Made by a program: the position numbers and the translations under genes. 64,000 nt of DNA from CAWEHU01 sp963808965 (GTDB lineage Bacteria > Pseudomonadota > Alphaproteobacteria > Acetobacterales > Acetobacteraceae): the NCBI GenBank assembly GCA_963808965.1, contig CAWEHU010000004.1, forward strand, positions 62,001 through 126,000, written 5' to 3'. Positions 51,045-59,799 of the stretch are shown here, one piece after another. The first letter of the stretch is position 1. Every line of letters begins with the position of its first letter. Under the pieces are notes generated by a model, which saw only the letters and a list, made by a program, of their open reading frames with translations, had not been told where the DNA came from and searched no databases.

Positions 51045-52280
51045 TCAGATAACCCCTTGCTTTCGGAGGTCCTCGACCTCGCCAGACGGCAGGCCGAGCA
51101 GCTCTCCCAAGACCTCCTCCGTGTGCGCGCCGACCGGCGGACCGGGCCAGCGGACTGTCCCTAGGCTCTCCGGCACGTGGGGTACGATACCCGGGTGCAG
51201 AATGGCCCGGCCGCCGAACTGCGGGTCCGGTATCTCGCGCACCATGCCGCGCTCCCGGAACTGCGGATCGCTAGCACATTCCGCGGCCGTGTAGATCTGG
51301 GTGCAGGGGATGTCGGCTTGCGTGAGCCGCCGGTCCGCTTCGGCCGCGGTGAGGCTAGCGCTCCAAGCACCGATGATCGGGTCGAGCGCATCCGCGTGCC
51401 GCACCCGCGCTTGGTTTCCCTTGAAACGGGGATCGCTCGTGATCTCCGGCCGATCGATCAGCGCCGCCAAGCGCGCGAACAGCGGCTCGGAGTTGGCCGC
51501 GATCAGGATCCACTTGCCGTCCGAGGTGGGGTAGGCGTTCGAGGGCGCCGCGGTCGAAATGCGCGAGCCGACCGGTTGGCGCACGGTGCCGAGCTCGCCG
51601 TACTCGGGGAGCAGGCCCTCCATGAAGCTGAGAATGGAGTCGGTCAGGGCCACGTCCAGGGTTCGCCCCTGCCCGTCGCCGCCGTTCGCCCGGTCCCGCT
51701 TCCAGACCGCCGCCATGATGCCGAATGCCGCGTACAGTCCGGCAAGCGAGTCGCCGACGCTGATCCCGACCCGCACAGGAGGCAGATCGGTCAGCTCGGG
51801 CGGATGATTGCATAGATAGCGAAGGCCGCCGATAGCCTCGCCGATGACACCGAAGGCGGCGCGATCGCGATACGGCCCGTCCTGGCCGAAGCCGGAGATA
51901 TGCGCGATCACGAGGCCGGGCCGCGTCTGCCGGAGCGTTTCGGCACCAAGCCCCAGCTTCGCGAGCTGACCGGGCCGGAAGTTCTCGACGAGGGCGTCGC
52001 AGCTCGCGACCAGGCCCAGGACGATCTCGATTGCTTTCTTGTGCTTCAGGTTGAGCGTGATTGAGCGCTTGTTCCGGCCGTGCAGGGACCACCAGAGCGA
52101 CTTGCCGTCCACCTGCTTGCCCCATTGCCGCACGGGATCACCGCCGCCGGGCGGCTCGACCTTGATGACATCGGCGCCGAGATCGGCGAGCAACCGCGTG
52201 CAGAATGGTGCAGCGACGAAATGCCCCAATTCGATGACCCGAAGGCCCGAGAGCAATCCCCCATTCACGGACTGGCTCAT
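51045..52280 (-). CDS. CaiB/BaiF-type (family III) CoA-transferase
   Basis: This 411-residue CoA-transferase begins GLLSGLRVIELGHFVAAPFC, with LADLGADVIKVEPPGGGDPV, NKRSITLNLKHKKAIEIVLG and ALVENFRPGQLAKLGLGAET. ISGFGQDGPYRDRAAFGVIG is the family signature. ATG 52280 is preceded by GGGGAGGA. It differs clearly from the first family-III gene (3801-5012). The CoA acceptor is unknown. Confidence 0.9.
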   Translation of the reverse strand: MSQSVNGGLLSGLRVIELGHFVAAPFCTRLLADLGADVIKVEPPGGGDPVRQWGKQVDGKSLWWSLHGRNKRSITLNLKHKKAIEIVLGLVASCDALVENFRPGQLAKLGLGAETLRQTRPGLVIAHISGFGQDGPYRDRAAFGVIGEAIGGLRYLCNHPPELTDLPPVRVGISVGDSLAGLYAAFGIMAAVWKRDRANGGDGQGRTLDVALTDSILSFMEGLLPEYGELGTVRQPVGSRISTAAPSNAYPTSDGKWILIAANSEPLFARLAALIDRPEITSDPRFKGNQARVRHADALDPIIGAWSASLTAAEADRRLTQADIPCTQIYTAAECASDPQFRERGMVREIPDPQFGGRAILHPGIVPHVPESLGTVRWPGPPVGAHTEEVLGELLGLPSGEVEDLRKQGVI

Positions 52281-52296
52281 TATTCCTCCCCACAGC

Positions 52297-52314
52297 GCCG
52301 GGCCTTCGCCCGGC
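52297..52314 (-). promoter_or_regulatory. Hairpin in the CoA-transferase leader
   Basis: GCCGGGC (52297-52303) and GCCCGGC (52308-52314) form a perfect 7-bp stem with a 4-nt loop. It lies about 17 bp upstream of the ATG at 52280, in the leader of that gene. No T-run follows. Confidence 0.4.
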
Positions 52315-52547
52315 TTCCTGCTACCCGAAGCAATACTAGCCCTTGCTCGGAACAACTCCCAAGCGAATACGGTTGACTTCGGGCGGTTTTCCGACACGCT
52401 GACTCTATAGACCGCACGGAACGATCAGGCCGAAAGCCGCCGGCGCGTGCTGCTAGGTATTTTTGTTGTCGTTTGAAACCGCTGTAGCAGCCAGGTTGGT
52501 TACAGGCTCAAGCAGCGTGGGCGTCGCCAGCCCGCCGCAGATCGAGA

Positions 52548-53333
52548 TCAGCCGCCATGTATGGATGCGAAATCCTCGAGCACAAGCGAGAGTGCATGCG
52601 GCTCTACCTTCACGGTTCCGGTGAACGGGTGATCAATCGCGATGATCACCAGCAGTCCGAGGAAGATCAGTGCAGAGAGCATCCCCGTCATCATTACCTG
52701 GGCGCGCAGGTTCTCGGTGCCGAAGAAGAACGTGAAGGCGACGGTCAGGATCGCGCCGCCGAACAGGACCAGCCAGAGGATACCGGGCACGATGCCGGAC
52801 GCCAGGACGAGCCGGGTGCGCCGCGCTTGGGTTACGTGATCGAGCTGATTTAGAACCTCGGTAAGTAGGGCCGCGTCCCGGAGAGTCTGGGGATTGAAGG
52901 TGAGGAGCGTATTATAGGTCGCGTCCAGTGCGCGCTTGGCCGCGTTGCTCGACCCGCCCTGCTGCATCGCCGGCCAGTCTTGTTCGATCGTCGAGCGCAC
53001 GTAGCCGGTCAGGCTTTCGCGCAAGCGTCCGCCGGACTCTGGGCCCATGCCGTCTGCAAGGCGATAGATCGTCGCCGCGGCGCCGGCTTCCTGTACGACG
53101 GCCACCTCGGCTTCGCTGAACTTCTCCCATACGATGATCACCACGAAAGCCAGCAGGACAGCGTACAGGACGCCCACTGTCGCGAACTTGAAACCCGCCA
53201 CCTCATTATTGGTGCTCAGCCGCTCCAGGGTGACATGCCGACGGACCATGACCGGACCGAACATGGCCAGCAGTGAGGTGAGCCCGACCAGAAGGACGCC
53301 GGAGATCCAAAGTGGCAGGTTTGATAGGAACAA
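52548..53333 (-). CDS. DUF4239 (bestrophin-like) membrane protein
   Basis: This 261-residue membrane protein has N-terminal helices (LWISGVLLVGLTSLLAMFGP and FATVGVLYAVLLAFVVIIVW) and C-terminal helices (IVPGILWLVLFGGAILTVAF and MLSALIFLGLLVIIAIDHPF). EKFSEAEVAVVQEAGAAATI and LTGYVRSTIEQDWPAM lie between them. This matches DUF4239, whose function is unknown. It is transcribed away from the lyase gene. Confidence 0.85.
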   Translation of the reverse strand: MFLSNLPLWISGVLLVGLTSLLAMFGPVMVRRHVTLERLSTNNEVAGFKFATVGVLYAVLLAFVVIIVWEKFSEAEVAVVQEAGAAATIYRLADGMGPESGGRLRESLTGYVRSTIEQDWPAMQQGGSSNAAKRALDATYNTLLTFNPQTLRDAALLTEVLNQLDHVTQARRTRLVLASGIVPGILWLVLFGGAILTVAFTFFFGTENLRAQVMMTGMLSALIFLGLLVIIAIDHPFTGTVKVEPHALSLVLEDFASIHGG

Positions 53334-53591
53334 AGGAGATCCTTGCTGTCAGAAGCTCGGGGCCAAGGGTGCCCCGCTCCAGCCTTTCTACACTGCTCGG
53401 CATGATGCCCAAGCGCACAAGGCGAAACGCGCGGATTCCTTCTTGATGCGGCGTGGCGCACGCGGCTTTCTGCGTTTTCGCGTTCGCCTCTCGCGGCGAC
53501 ACGCGAGCTTCCCGCTCCTGACAGGGTGACAAGGAGCAGGCAGGCTCTACTGTATCCGGCCCCGAGGATCGAGCGACAACAGAGGGAGGGT

Positions 53592-54479
53592 ATGATGGCG
53601 GGATCCGCTTCGTTGCGGGCGTTACTCGCGCGCGAGGGCTGCCTGGCGCTGCCCGGCGTGTACGACGGCATCTCGGCCCGCGTCGCCGACAGTCTTGGCT
53701 TTGAGGCGCTCTACATGACCGGATACGGCGCGGTCGCTTCGGCGCTCGGGATGCCGGACGCGGGGCTTGCGACCTTCACCGAGATGCTGGACCGCGTTCG
53801 GTGCATTGCCGGAGCCATTCGCGTTCCCTTCATCGCCGATGGCGATACCGGGTATGGGGGCCTGCTGAACGTGGATCGGACCGTGCGCGGCTACGCGGCG
53901 GCGGGCGCGGCCGGCATTCAAATCGAGGACCAGGAATTCCCGAAGAAATGCGGGCACACCGAGTTCCGTCGGGTGATTCCGGAGGATGAGGCGGTGGCGA
54001 AGATCCGCGTCGCAGTGGATGCGCGTCCAAGCCACGAGTTCCTGATCATCGCCCGCACCGACGCGCGCTATTCGGAAGGCATGGACGCGGCACTCCGGCG
54101 GGGCGAACGCTTCCTCGGCGCCGGAGCGGACGTGCTGTTCGTGGAAAGCCCGGAGAGCCTGGAGGAGTTGCGCCGGGTCGGCGAGACGTTCCGGGGCGCG
54201 AATCTGCTGGCGAATATGGTCGAGGGCGGGCGCACGCCCTACCTTTCCGTGCACGAATTGGCCGCTATGGGCTTCAAGATCGCGATCTACCCGGGCACCG
54301 GATTCCTCACCGCCGCCGGCGCGCTGAAAGCGGCGTACGCGCATCTCAGGCGGGCGGGGATCGGCACGGGATCGGAGGCGCCCATGCTGCCGTTTTCCGA
54401 GATGAACGCGCTGATGGGGTTCCCCGCCGTCCACGCCTTCGAAAGCCGCTACGGCGTGCAGCGCAGCCGGACCGAGTAA
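53592..54479 (+). CDS. Isocitrate lyase/PEP mutase family protein
   Basis: This 295-residue TIM-barrel lyase has the metal site IADGDTGYGGLLNVDRTVRG and the catalytic loop IEDQEFPKKCGHTEFRRV (KKCGH). DARYSEGMDAALRRGERF and the C-terminal YPGTGFLTAAGALKAAYAH follow. It should cleave a 2-substituted malate or isocitrate-like acid (2-methylisocitrate, dimethylmalate and oxaloacetate are possible). GAGGGAGGG precedes the ATG. It opens a transport-rich cluster. Confidence 0.88.
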   Translation: MMAGSASLRALLAREGCLALPGVYDGISARVADSLGFEALYMTGYGAVASALGMPDAGLATFTEMLDRVRCIAGAIRVPFIADGDTGYGGLLNVDRTVRGYAAAGAAGIQIEDQEFPKKCGHTEFRRVIPEDEAVAKIRVAVDARPSHEFLIIARTDARYSEGMDAALRRGERFLGAGADVLFVESPESLEELRRVGETFRGANLLANMVEGGRTPYLSVHELAAMGFKIAIYPGTGFLTAAGALKAAYAHLRRAGIGTGSEAPMLPFSEMNALMGFPAVHAFESRYGVQRSRTE

Positions 54480-54484
54480 CCGCC

Positions 54485-55867
54485 ATGAGCGTCCGCGTTG
54501 CCGGCCGGCTCGATCGGCTCCCGATCCTGCCGTTTCACCGGCGGCTCTTATGGCTCATCGGCGCGGGGATGTTCTTCGACAGTTTCGACATCTATCTCGC
54601 CGGTTCCGTGCTGGGCGAACTCGTGCATAGCGGCTGGTCGACCGTGCCGCTGAACGCGCGATTCATCTCGGCGACGTTCGTGGGCATGCTGATCGGCGCG
54701 GCGGGCGCGGGCTGGCTGGGGGACCGTTACGGGCGCAAATTCACCTATCAGTTCAATCTCGCGATCTTCGGCCTCGCCTCGCTCGCCTGCGCGGCGGCGC
54801 CAGATATGGGCTGGCTGATCGCAGCCCGGTTTGTGACCGGCATCGGCCTCGGGGCGGAGATCGTGATCGGCTACGCGACGATGCTGGAATTCGTACCGCC
54901 CGCCTATCGCGGACGCTGGGCCGCGCTGCTATCGCTCGTTACCAATTTCGGCCTGTTCGCCTCCACTTTGCTGAGCTGGCTTATCATCCCGTCGCTCGGC
55001 TGGCGGCCAATGTTCGTGATCGCGGCGGCGGGTGCGTTCCTCGTTTTGTGGATGCGACAGGCGATGCCGGAATCGCCGCGCTGGCTGGAATTGAACGGGC
55101 AGCCGGAGGAGGCCGACGCGATCCTGCGGGGCGTCGAGGCGGAGGCGGCCTCTCTATCCCTGGCCCTTGCCCCACCCGCGCCGGATTTGCCGCCGTCCCA
55201 ACCTGTGCGGCTCTCGAGCGCCGGTTTCCTGCGCAGCGTCGCGGTCGGCAGCGTGATGCAGGCCGTGCTGGGGATCGCGATCTATGGTTTCGTCGCCTGG
55301 GTACCGACCTTCCTCGTGCAGCACGGCCTGGCGATCAACCGTTCGCTCGGGCAGGCGGTGCTGATGTCGCTGGGCGGCCCGGCCGGGGCCGCGCTTGCTT
55401 GGCTGCTGAGCGACAGGATCGGTCGTCGGCCGTCCATCATCGCCGCCTCCCTGCTCGCGGCGATCTGCGGCCCGGCCTTCGCCCAGGCGCCGTCGCAGGA
55501 AATGGCCGTGCTGCTCGGCTTTCTGATGTTCACGCTGATCTACTTCCTGGTGTCGGTGATCGTCGCGGGCTACGTGCCGGAGTTGTTCCCGACATCCGTG
55601 CGCATGCGCGGCAACGGCATAACCAGCATGGCCGGGAGGCTGACCACGATCTTCGTGCCATTCGGAGTGGTGGCGCTGTACGGCATGGGCGGGGTCTCCG
55701 CGGTGCTGACCGGCGTCGCGGTCGCCCTGCTGGTGCAGGCGGCGTTGGCCTGGGCTTACGGGCACGAAACGAATGGCCGCAGCCTGGAGGCGATCGCGCA
55801 AGATACCGGAGCCGGCCCGCAGCTTGCCCCCAGGGCGGCCATTGACCTTGCGGATCGTCCGCCATGA
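54485..55867 (+). CDS. MFS transporter (metabolite/H+ symporter-like)
   Basis: This 460-residue, 12-helix transporter follows the lyase by 5 bp. FDSFDIYLAGSVLGELV, GWLGDRYGRKFTYQFNLAIF and PESPRWLELNGQPEEADAIL are typical of the sugar/metabolite:H+ symporter group (including aromatic-acid and 4-hydroxybenzoate carriers). YVPELFPTSVRMRGNGITSM is also diagnostic. It probably imports the substrate of the neighbouring enzymes. Confidence 0.9.
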   Translation: MSVRVAGRLDRLPILPFHRRLLWLIGAGMFFDSFDIYLAGSVLGELVHSGWSTVPLNARFISATFVGMLIGAAGAGWLGDRYGRKFTYQFNLAIFGLASLACAAAPDMGWLIAARFVTGIGLGAEIVIGYATMLEFVPPAYRGRWAALLSLVTNFGLFASTLLSWLIIPSLGWRPMFVIAAAGAFLVLWMRQAMPESPRWLELNGQPEEADAILRGVEAEAASLSLALAPPAPDLPPSQPVRLSSAGFLRSVAVGSVMQAVLGIAIYGFVAWVPTFLVQHGLAINRSLGQAVLMSLGGPAGAALAWLLSDRIGRRPSIIAASLLAAICGPAFAQAPSQEMAVLLGFLMFTLIYFLVSVIVAGYVPELFPTSVRMRGNGITSMAGRLTTIFVPFGVVALYGMGGVSAVLTGVAVALLVQAALAWAYGHETNGRSLEAIAQDTGAGPQLAPRAAIDLADRPP

Positions 55868-55930
55868 AGGTGTAGGATCGAGACCCCGCAGCGGGCGCGC
55901 GAGACGCCGGAGCGGGAGGGAGGGTGTGCC

Positions 55931-56926
55931 ATGCTCACGCGCCGAACGATCGGACGCTTCTGCCTCGCGCTCAGTCTGGGCGCGGCTATGGCGGCGTCTG
56001 GGCCGGGGCCCGCGAGGGCCGAGACTATTACAGTCACGCACTGGGGCGGGCAGTTCTATGGCGCGCCTTACGCCGTCGCCATCGAGAAGGGGTTCTTTCG
56101 CCAGCACGGCGTCGATGTCACCGGCATCCTGACCGCGGCGGGTGGCGGCACGGCGGTTCGCAACACGCTCGCGGGCGGGATCCCGTTCGGGGAGGTTTCG
56201 CTGGCCGCGGCCGTTCAGGCGATCAATTCCGGGCAGAAGCTCATCATCGTCGCCGCTGGTACGCAGAGCGTGGCGGATCAGCTCTGGGTGGTGCGGAAGG
56301 ATTCGCCGCTGCGCGGCATAAAAGATCTCGCCGGGAAGAAGATCGCCTACACGGCGCCCGGATCGGTCAGCAACATGATCATCCTCATGGCGCTGAAGGC
56401 GAACGGCATGACGGCGCAGCAAGTGCAACTCGTGCCTGCCGGGGATCTCGGCGCGAACATCTCCGCGGTCAGCAGCGGCGCCGTCGATGCCGCCTTCTCC
56501 GACGAATTGATCCTGGCGCAGAACACGGAGCTGGTGCGGCCGGTGTTCTATGTGCGCGATGTGATGTCGCCGCGCATGATGCAGACGGTGCTGATCACCA
56601 CGGCCGATTACGCCCGCGCACACCCAGACACGATCAAGGGCCTCATCGCTGCCCGGCGGGAAGGCCTCGCCTACCTCGCCGAGCATCCGGACGAAGCCGC
56701 CGATATCACCGCCCGCGCCTACAACAACCCCAACACCGACCTGTTTCGCACTCACGTGCGCGAACTGCTGAAGGAGAACTACTGGAGCGATGGGCGCTTC
56801 GACTATGAGGGGATGAATCACATGGTCGAGGGCTTGCAGATCACCGGGCAGCTCAAGGGCAACGTGGATTGGTCCAAGCTGGTCGATACCTCCTATCTGC
56901 CGGCGGATCTGCGCGCGGCGCGATGA
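55931..56926 (+). CDS. ABC transporter substrate-binding protein (SsuA/NMT1-like)
   Basis: This 331-residue periplasmic binding protein has a signal ending around GPGPARA before ETITVTHWGGQFYGAPYAVA. The core IEKGFFRQHGVDVTGIL and the lobe hinge regions fit the SsuA/ThiY/NMT1 superfamily that binds sulfonates, nitrate, thiamine precursors or taurine. Its stop overlaps the ATPase ATG as ATGA. The operon continues with two permeases. The ligand cannot be assigned. Confidence 0.88.
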   Translation: MLTRRTIGRFCLALSLGAAMAASGPGPARAETITVTHWGGQFYGAPYAVAIEKGFFRQHGVDVTGILTAAGGGTAVRNTLAGGIPFGEVSLAAAVQAINSGQKLIIVAAGTQSVADQLWVVRKDSPLRGIKDLAGKKIAYTAPGSVSNMIILMALKANGMTAQQVQLVPAGDLGANISAVSSGAVDAAFSDELILAQNTELVRPVFYVRDVMSPRMMQTVLITTADYARAHPDTIKGLIAARREGLAYLAEHPDEAADITARAYNNPNTDLFRTHVRELLKENYWSDGRFDYEGMNHMVEGLQITGQLKGNVDWSKLVDTSYLPADLRAAR

Positions 56927-57741
56927 GCCCGCCCTCGCCGGCGGCGCCCCCCGGAGGCGAAACCCACGCGAGCCTGCGCGGCGTCACGCGGCGCTATGGC
57001 GGTGCGCAACCCGTTCACGCGCTGGGTCCGATCGACCTCGATCTCGCGCGTGGCGAGTTCTTCTCGGTCGTCGGTCCGTCGGGCTGCGGCAAATCCACTC
57101 TGCTCGACGTGCTCTCCGGGCTCGGCCGACCGAGCAGCGGCACGGTGGTTTTCGAGGGCCGCGATCTGCAAGGAAGCGTGCCCGACGGCGTCGGTGTCGT
57201 GTTCCAGGAGGACGCGAGCTTCGCGTGGCTGAACGTGCGGAACAACGTGGCGTTCGGGCTGCGCCGGACCAGGCTTGACCCGGCCGAGATCGCCCAGCGG
57301 GTCGATCATGCGATCGCTTTTATGGGACTTGCGCCGTTCGCGGACCACTACCCCGCGCAGCTCTCCGGCGGGATGCGGCAGCGCGTCTGCATTGCGCGCA
57401 CCTTGGTACAGCAGCCGCGCCTCATTTTGCTCGACGAGCCTTTCGGGGCGCTCGATCAGCAGACCCGGCTGCTGATGGGCGACGAGTTGTTGCGGTTGTG
57501 GCGAGAGACGGGTGCGACCGTGATGCTGATCACCCACGCGCTGGACGAGGCGGCGATGCTGTCCGACCGCGTCGGGGTGATGAGCGCGCGGCCTGGCCGC
57601 TTCATCGACATGGTCGAGACCGGGTGGCCGCGGGATCGCGACAGCCGCATCGTCGCCGACCCCGCCTTTGGCGCTCTGACCTCCCGCCTTTGGTCGTCGC
57701 TCCGCGCGGAGTCGCTCAAGGCGCTCGGACGCGCGGCGTGA
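56923..57741 (+). CDS. ABC transporter ATP-binding protein
   Basis: This 272-residue ATPase has Walker A GPSGCGKSTLLDVLSG, the Q-loop in FQEDASFAWLNVRNNVAFGL, the signature LSGGMRQRVCIARTL and Walker B LILLDEPFGALD. The H-loop follows in LITHALDEAAM. It belongs to the SsuB/TauB-like group. The stop overlaps the GTG of the first permease. Confidence 0.95.
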   Translation: MSPPSPAAPPGGETHASLRGVTRRYGGAQPVHALGPIDLDLARGEFFSVVGPSGCGKSTLLDVLSGLGRPSSGTVVFEGRDLQGSVPDGVGVVFQEDASFAWLNVRNNVAFGLRRTRLDPAEIAQRVDHAIAFMGLAPFADHYPAQLSGGMRQRVCIARTLVQQPRLILLDEPFGALDQQTRLLMGDELLRLWRETGATVMLITHALDEAAMLSDRVGVMSARPGRFIDMVETGWPRDRDSRIVADPAFGALTSRLWSSLRAESLKALGRAA

Positions 57742-58499
57742 GCCGGCGGCGGGCCGTCCTGGCCGTTCGCGTAGCTGTCCTCGCCGCCCTCGTGCTGCTG
57801 CTCGAAGCGTTGTGCCGGGCCGGAGTCATCGACCCGCTGACGATCATTCCGCCCAGCGACATGGTGGCTGCCATGATTGGCGAGATCGCCTCCGGCGAGA
57901 TCATCCCGAGCATGGTGCAGACCTTCTCGACCATCGCGCTGGCCTTCGTGCTGGCGGTGGCGCTCGGCACCTTGCTGGGGGCGGTGGTGCATGCGTTGCC
58001 CCGACTGCGCCGAGCCATTGATCCGCTGCTCGCCTCCTACTACTCGGTGCCCACCTTCATCTTCTATCCGCTGCTGGTGGCGATGCTTGGGCTCGGCATG
58101 GCGCCGCTGGTGGTGCTCGGTATCCTGTCGGCGACGCCCGCGGTGGTCATCAGCACGTTGGCGGGGCTCGACAACGTCTCCCCGGTGATGCGCAAGGTGG
58201 CGCGGATGCAGCGGCTCGGCCGCGCCCGAACGCTGTGGCTCATCGTGCTGCCCGCCGCGCTGCCGGATTTGTTCAGCGGCTTTAAGCTCGCGCTGAGCTA
58301 CGCCCTGATCGGCGTCATCGCCGGAGAGTTCATCCTGTCCGGCAGCGGCCTCGGATATGCGATCTCCTTTGCCTACCAGAGCTTCGACAACCGCGCGATG
58401 TACGGGCTGATGCTGTTCGTGCTGCTCGTGGCGATCACGGCGAACGCCGTGCTTTACGTGTGGGAAGGCCGGCTCGCCCGCCGGCGCGCGCGCACATGA
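57738..58499 (+). CDS. ABC transporter permease
   Basis: This 253-residue permease has about six helices. The EAA-like loop is VMRKVARMQRLGRARTLWLI followed by VLPAALPDLFSGFKLALSYA. IIPPSDMVAAMIGEI and GEFILSGSGLGYAISFAY are typical of SsuC/TauC-like permeases. GTG 57738 overlaps the ATPase stop, and the stop overlaps the ATG of the next gene. Confidence 0.92.
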   Translation: MSRRRAVLAVRVAVLAALVLLLEALCRAGVIDPLTIIPPSDMVAAMIGEIASGEIIPSMVQTFSTIALAFVLAVALGTLLGAVVHALPRLRRAIDPLLASYYSVPTFIFYPLLVAMLGLGMAPLVVLGILSATPAVVISTLAGLDNVSPVMRKVARMQRLGRARTLWLIVLPAALPDLFSGFKLALSYALIGVIAGEFILSGSGLGYAISFAYQSFDNRAMYGLMLFVLLVAITANAVLYVWEGRLARRRART

Positions 58500-59282
58500 G
58501 CGACCTCACCGCGCCGGACACGCTGGCGGCCCGGCAATTTCCCCGCCGCACCGGCACCTTCGACCTGCTGATCGTGACTGCAATCCTGCTCGCGTTGTGG
58601 CAGGCGCTGGGAAGCTGGACGGGCGGTATCGCTATCACGCCGCCGCTCGGCACGCTCGCCTATCTCGCAAATCTCTTACTGACGGCGATGTTCTGGGACC
58701 ATGTCGGGGCGACGGCAACGGCGTTTGCGCTGGCGTTTGCACTTTCCGGCGGCATCGGGCTCGGGCTCGGCTTGATCTTGGGGTTGCAACGGTTCGCCGC
58801 GGACGTGGCCGAGCCGATTCTCGCCGGATTCTACACCATTCCGAAGGTGACGCTGTATCCGGTGGTGCTGCTCATCTGCGGCCTCGGCATGTCGGCGAAG
58901 GTCACGTTCGGCGTGATGCACGGGCTCGTGCCCGTAACGCTGTTCACGCTCGGCGCGGTGCGCAACGCTGCCTCCCGTGCTGGTGCGCGCGGCAAGGGCG
59001 ATGCGGCTCACGCCGTGGGAGGCGATGCGCTCCGTGCTGATCCCGGCCTGCCTGCCGGGAATCGTGAACGGGCTCCGGATCGGCTTTTCGCTCAGCCTGC
59101 TCGGGGTGCTGATCGGCGAGATGTTCTCTTCGCAGCGCGGTCTCGGCTTTCTGTTAGTGAACGGCCTCGCGCAGCACAACGTGCCGCTGACCACGTCCGT
59201 CGTTGTGGTCATCGTCGTCGCGGCGATCGTGGCCAACACGCTGATGCTGCGTCTTGGCCGGAACATCACGCATCGGGGCTGA
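58496..59282 (+). pseudogene. Second ABC transporter permease, frameshifted
   Basis: The first frame, from ATG 58496, covers the first helices (LIVTAILLALWQALGSWTGG and ATAFALAFALSGGIGLGLGL) to VTLFTLGAVRN. Near 58970 the frame changes by one base, and LPPVLVRAARAMRLTPWEAM followed by LIPACLPGIVNGLRIGFSLS, the EAA loop, continues in another frame to 59282. Repaired length is about 261 residues. As read, the importer would rely on the first permease alone. Confidence 0.85.
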
Positions 59283-59348
59283 GCCGAGGCTTCCCGTCCT
59301 CGTCGGGCGTCGGATCGTCCCGGCCCGGACTGGATGAGGAGAAGCCGG

Positions 59349-59756
59349 ATGCCGGGACGTCGGCCGAAGGTGGCCAAAAAGTTGGCCGCAAACGCATCGC
59401 CAAAGGCCGAGTCTCCGAGCATCACGGGAGCCGCGTTCTGGGAGCTGATGGATAGCTGGAAGGTTCCCGATGAGGCTGCTTTGCGCTTGATCGCTGGGCC
59501 GCCTCTAACGGAGGCGGGGAAGCGTCCACGGTTCCGGCTGACCGGTGAACAGGCCGAGAGGTTCATCTTATTGCGCGAGATCGACCGGCATCTCGTCGAT
59601 CTTTTCGGGAAGGCGGCCACTTGGCTGGTTCATTCCAATCCGGCCCCGGAGTTTTCCGGCCGGACGCCTTTGGAGCACATGCTGCGCAATGGCCGTCGCG
59701 GGATCAGTGATGTGCTTCATTTCCTGAAGCTACAGACCTTCAAGGCGTCGCTCTGA
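59349..59756 (+). CDS. MbcA/ParS/Xre-type antitoxin (DUF2384), no toxin nearby
   Basis: This 135-residue protein has a basic N-terminus (MPGRRPKVAKKLA) and the helical part RFILLREIDRHLVDLFGKAA. The toxin-binding DUF2384 block follows: WLVHSNPAPEFSGRTPLEHM, then GISDVLHFLKL. These resemble antitoxins of the RES/Xre (MbcT-MbcA) systems. ATG 59349 has GAGGAG upstream. No RES-domain gene is adjacent; it stands alone after the broken permease gene. Confidence 0.8.
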   Translation: MPGRRPKVAKKLAANASPKAESPSITGAAFWELMDSWKVPDEAALRLIAGPPLTEAGKRPRFRLTGEQAERFILLREIDRHLVDLFGKAATWLVHSNPAPEFSGRTPLEHMLRNGRRGISDVLHFLKLQTFKASL

Positions 59757-59799
59757 TGGCGGCCAGATCAGCGGCGCGAGGCTCCACCCGGTTCGGCGC

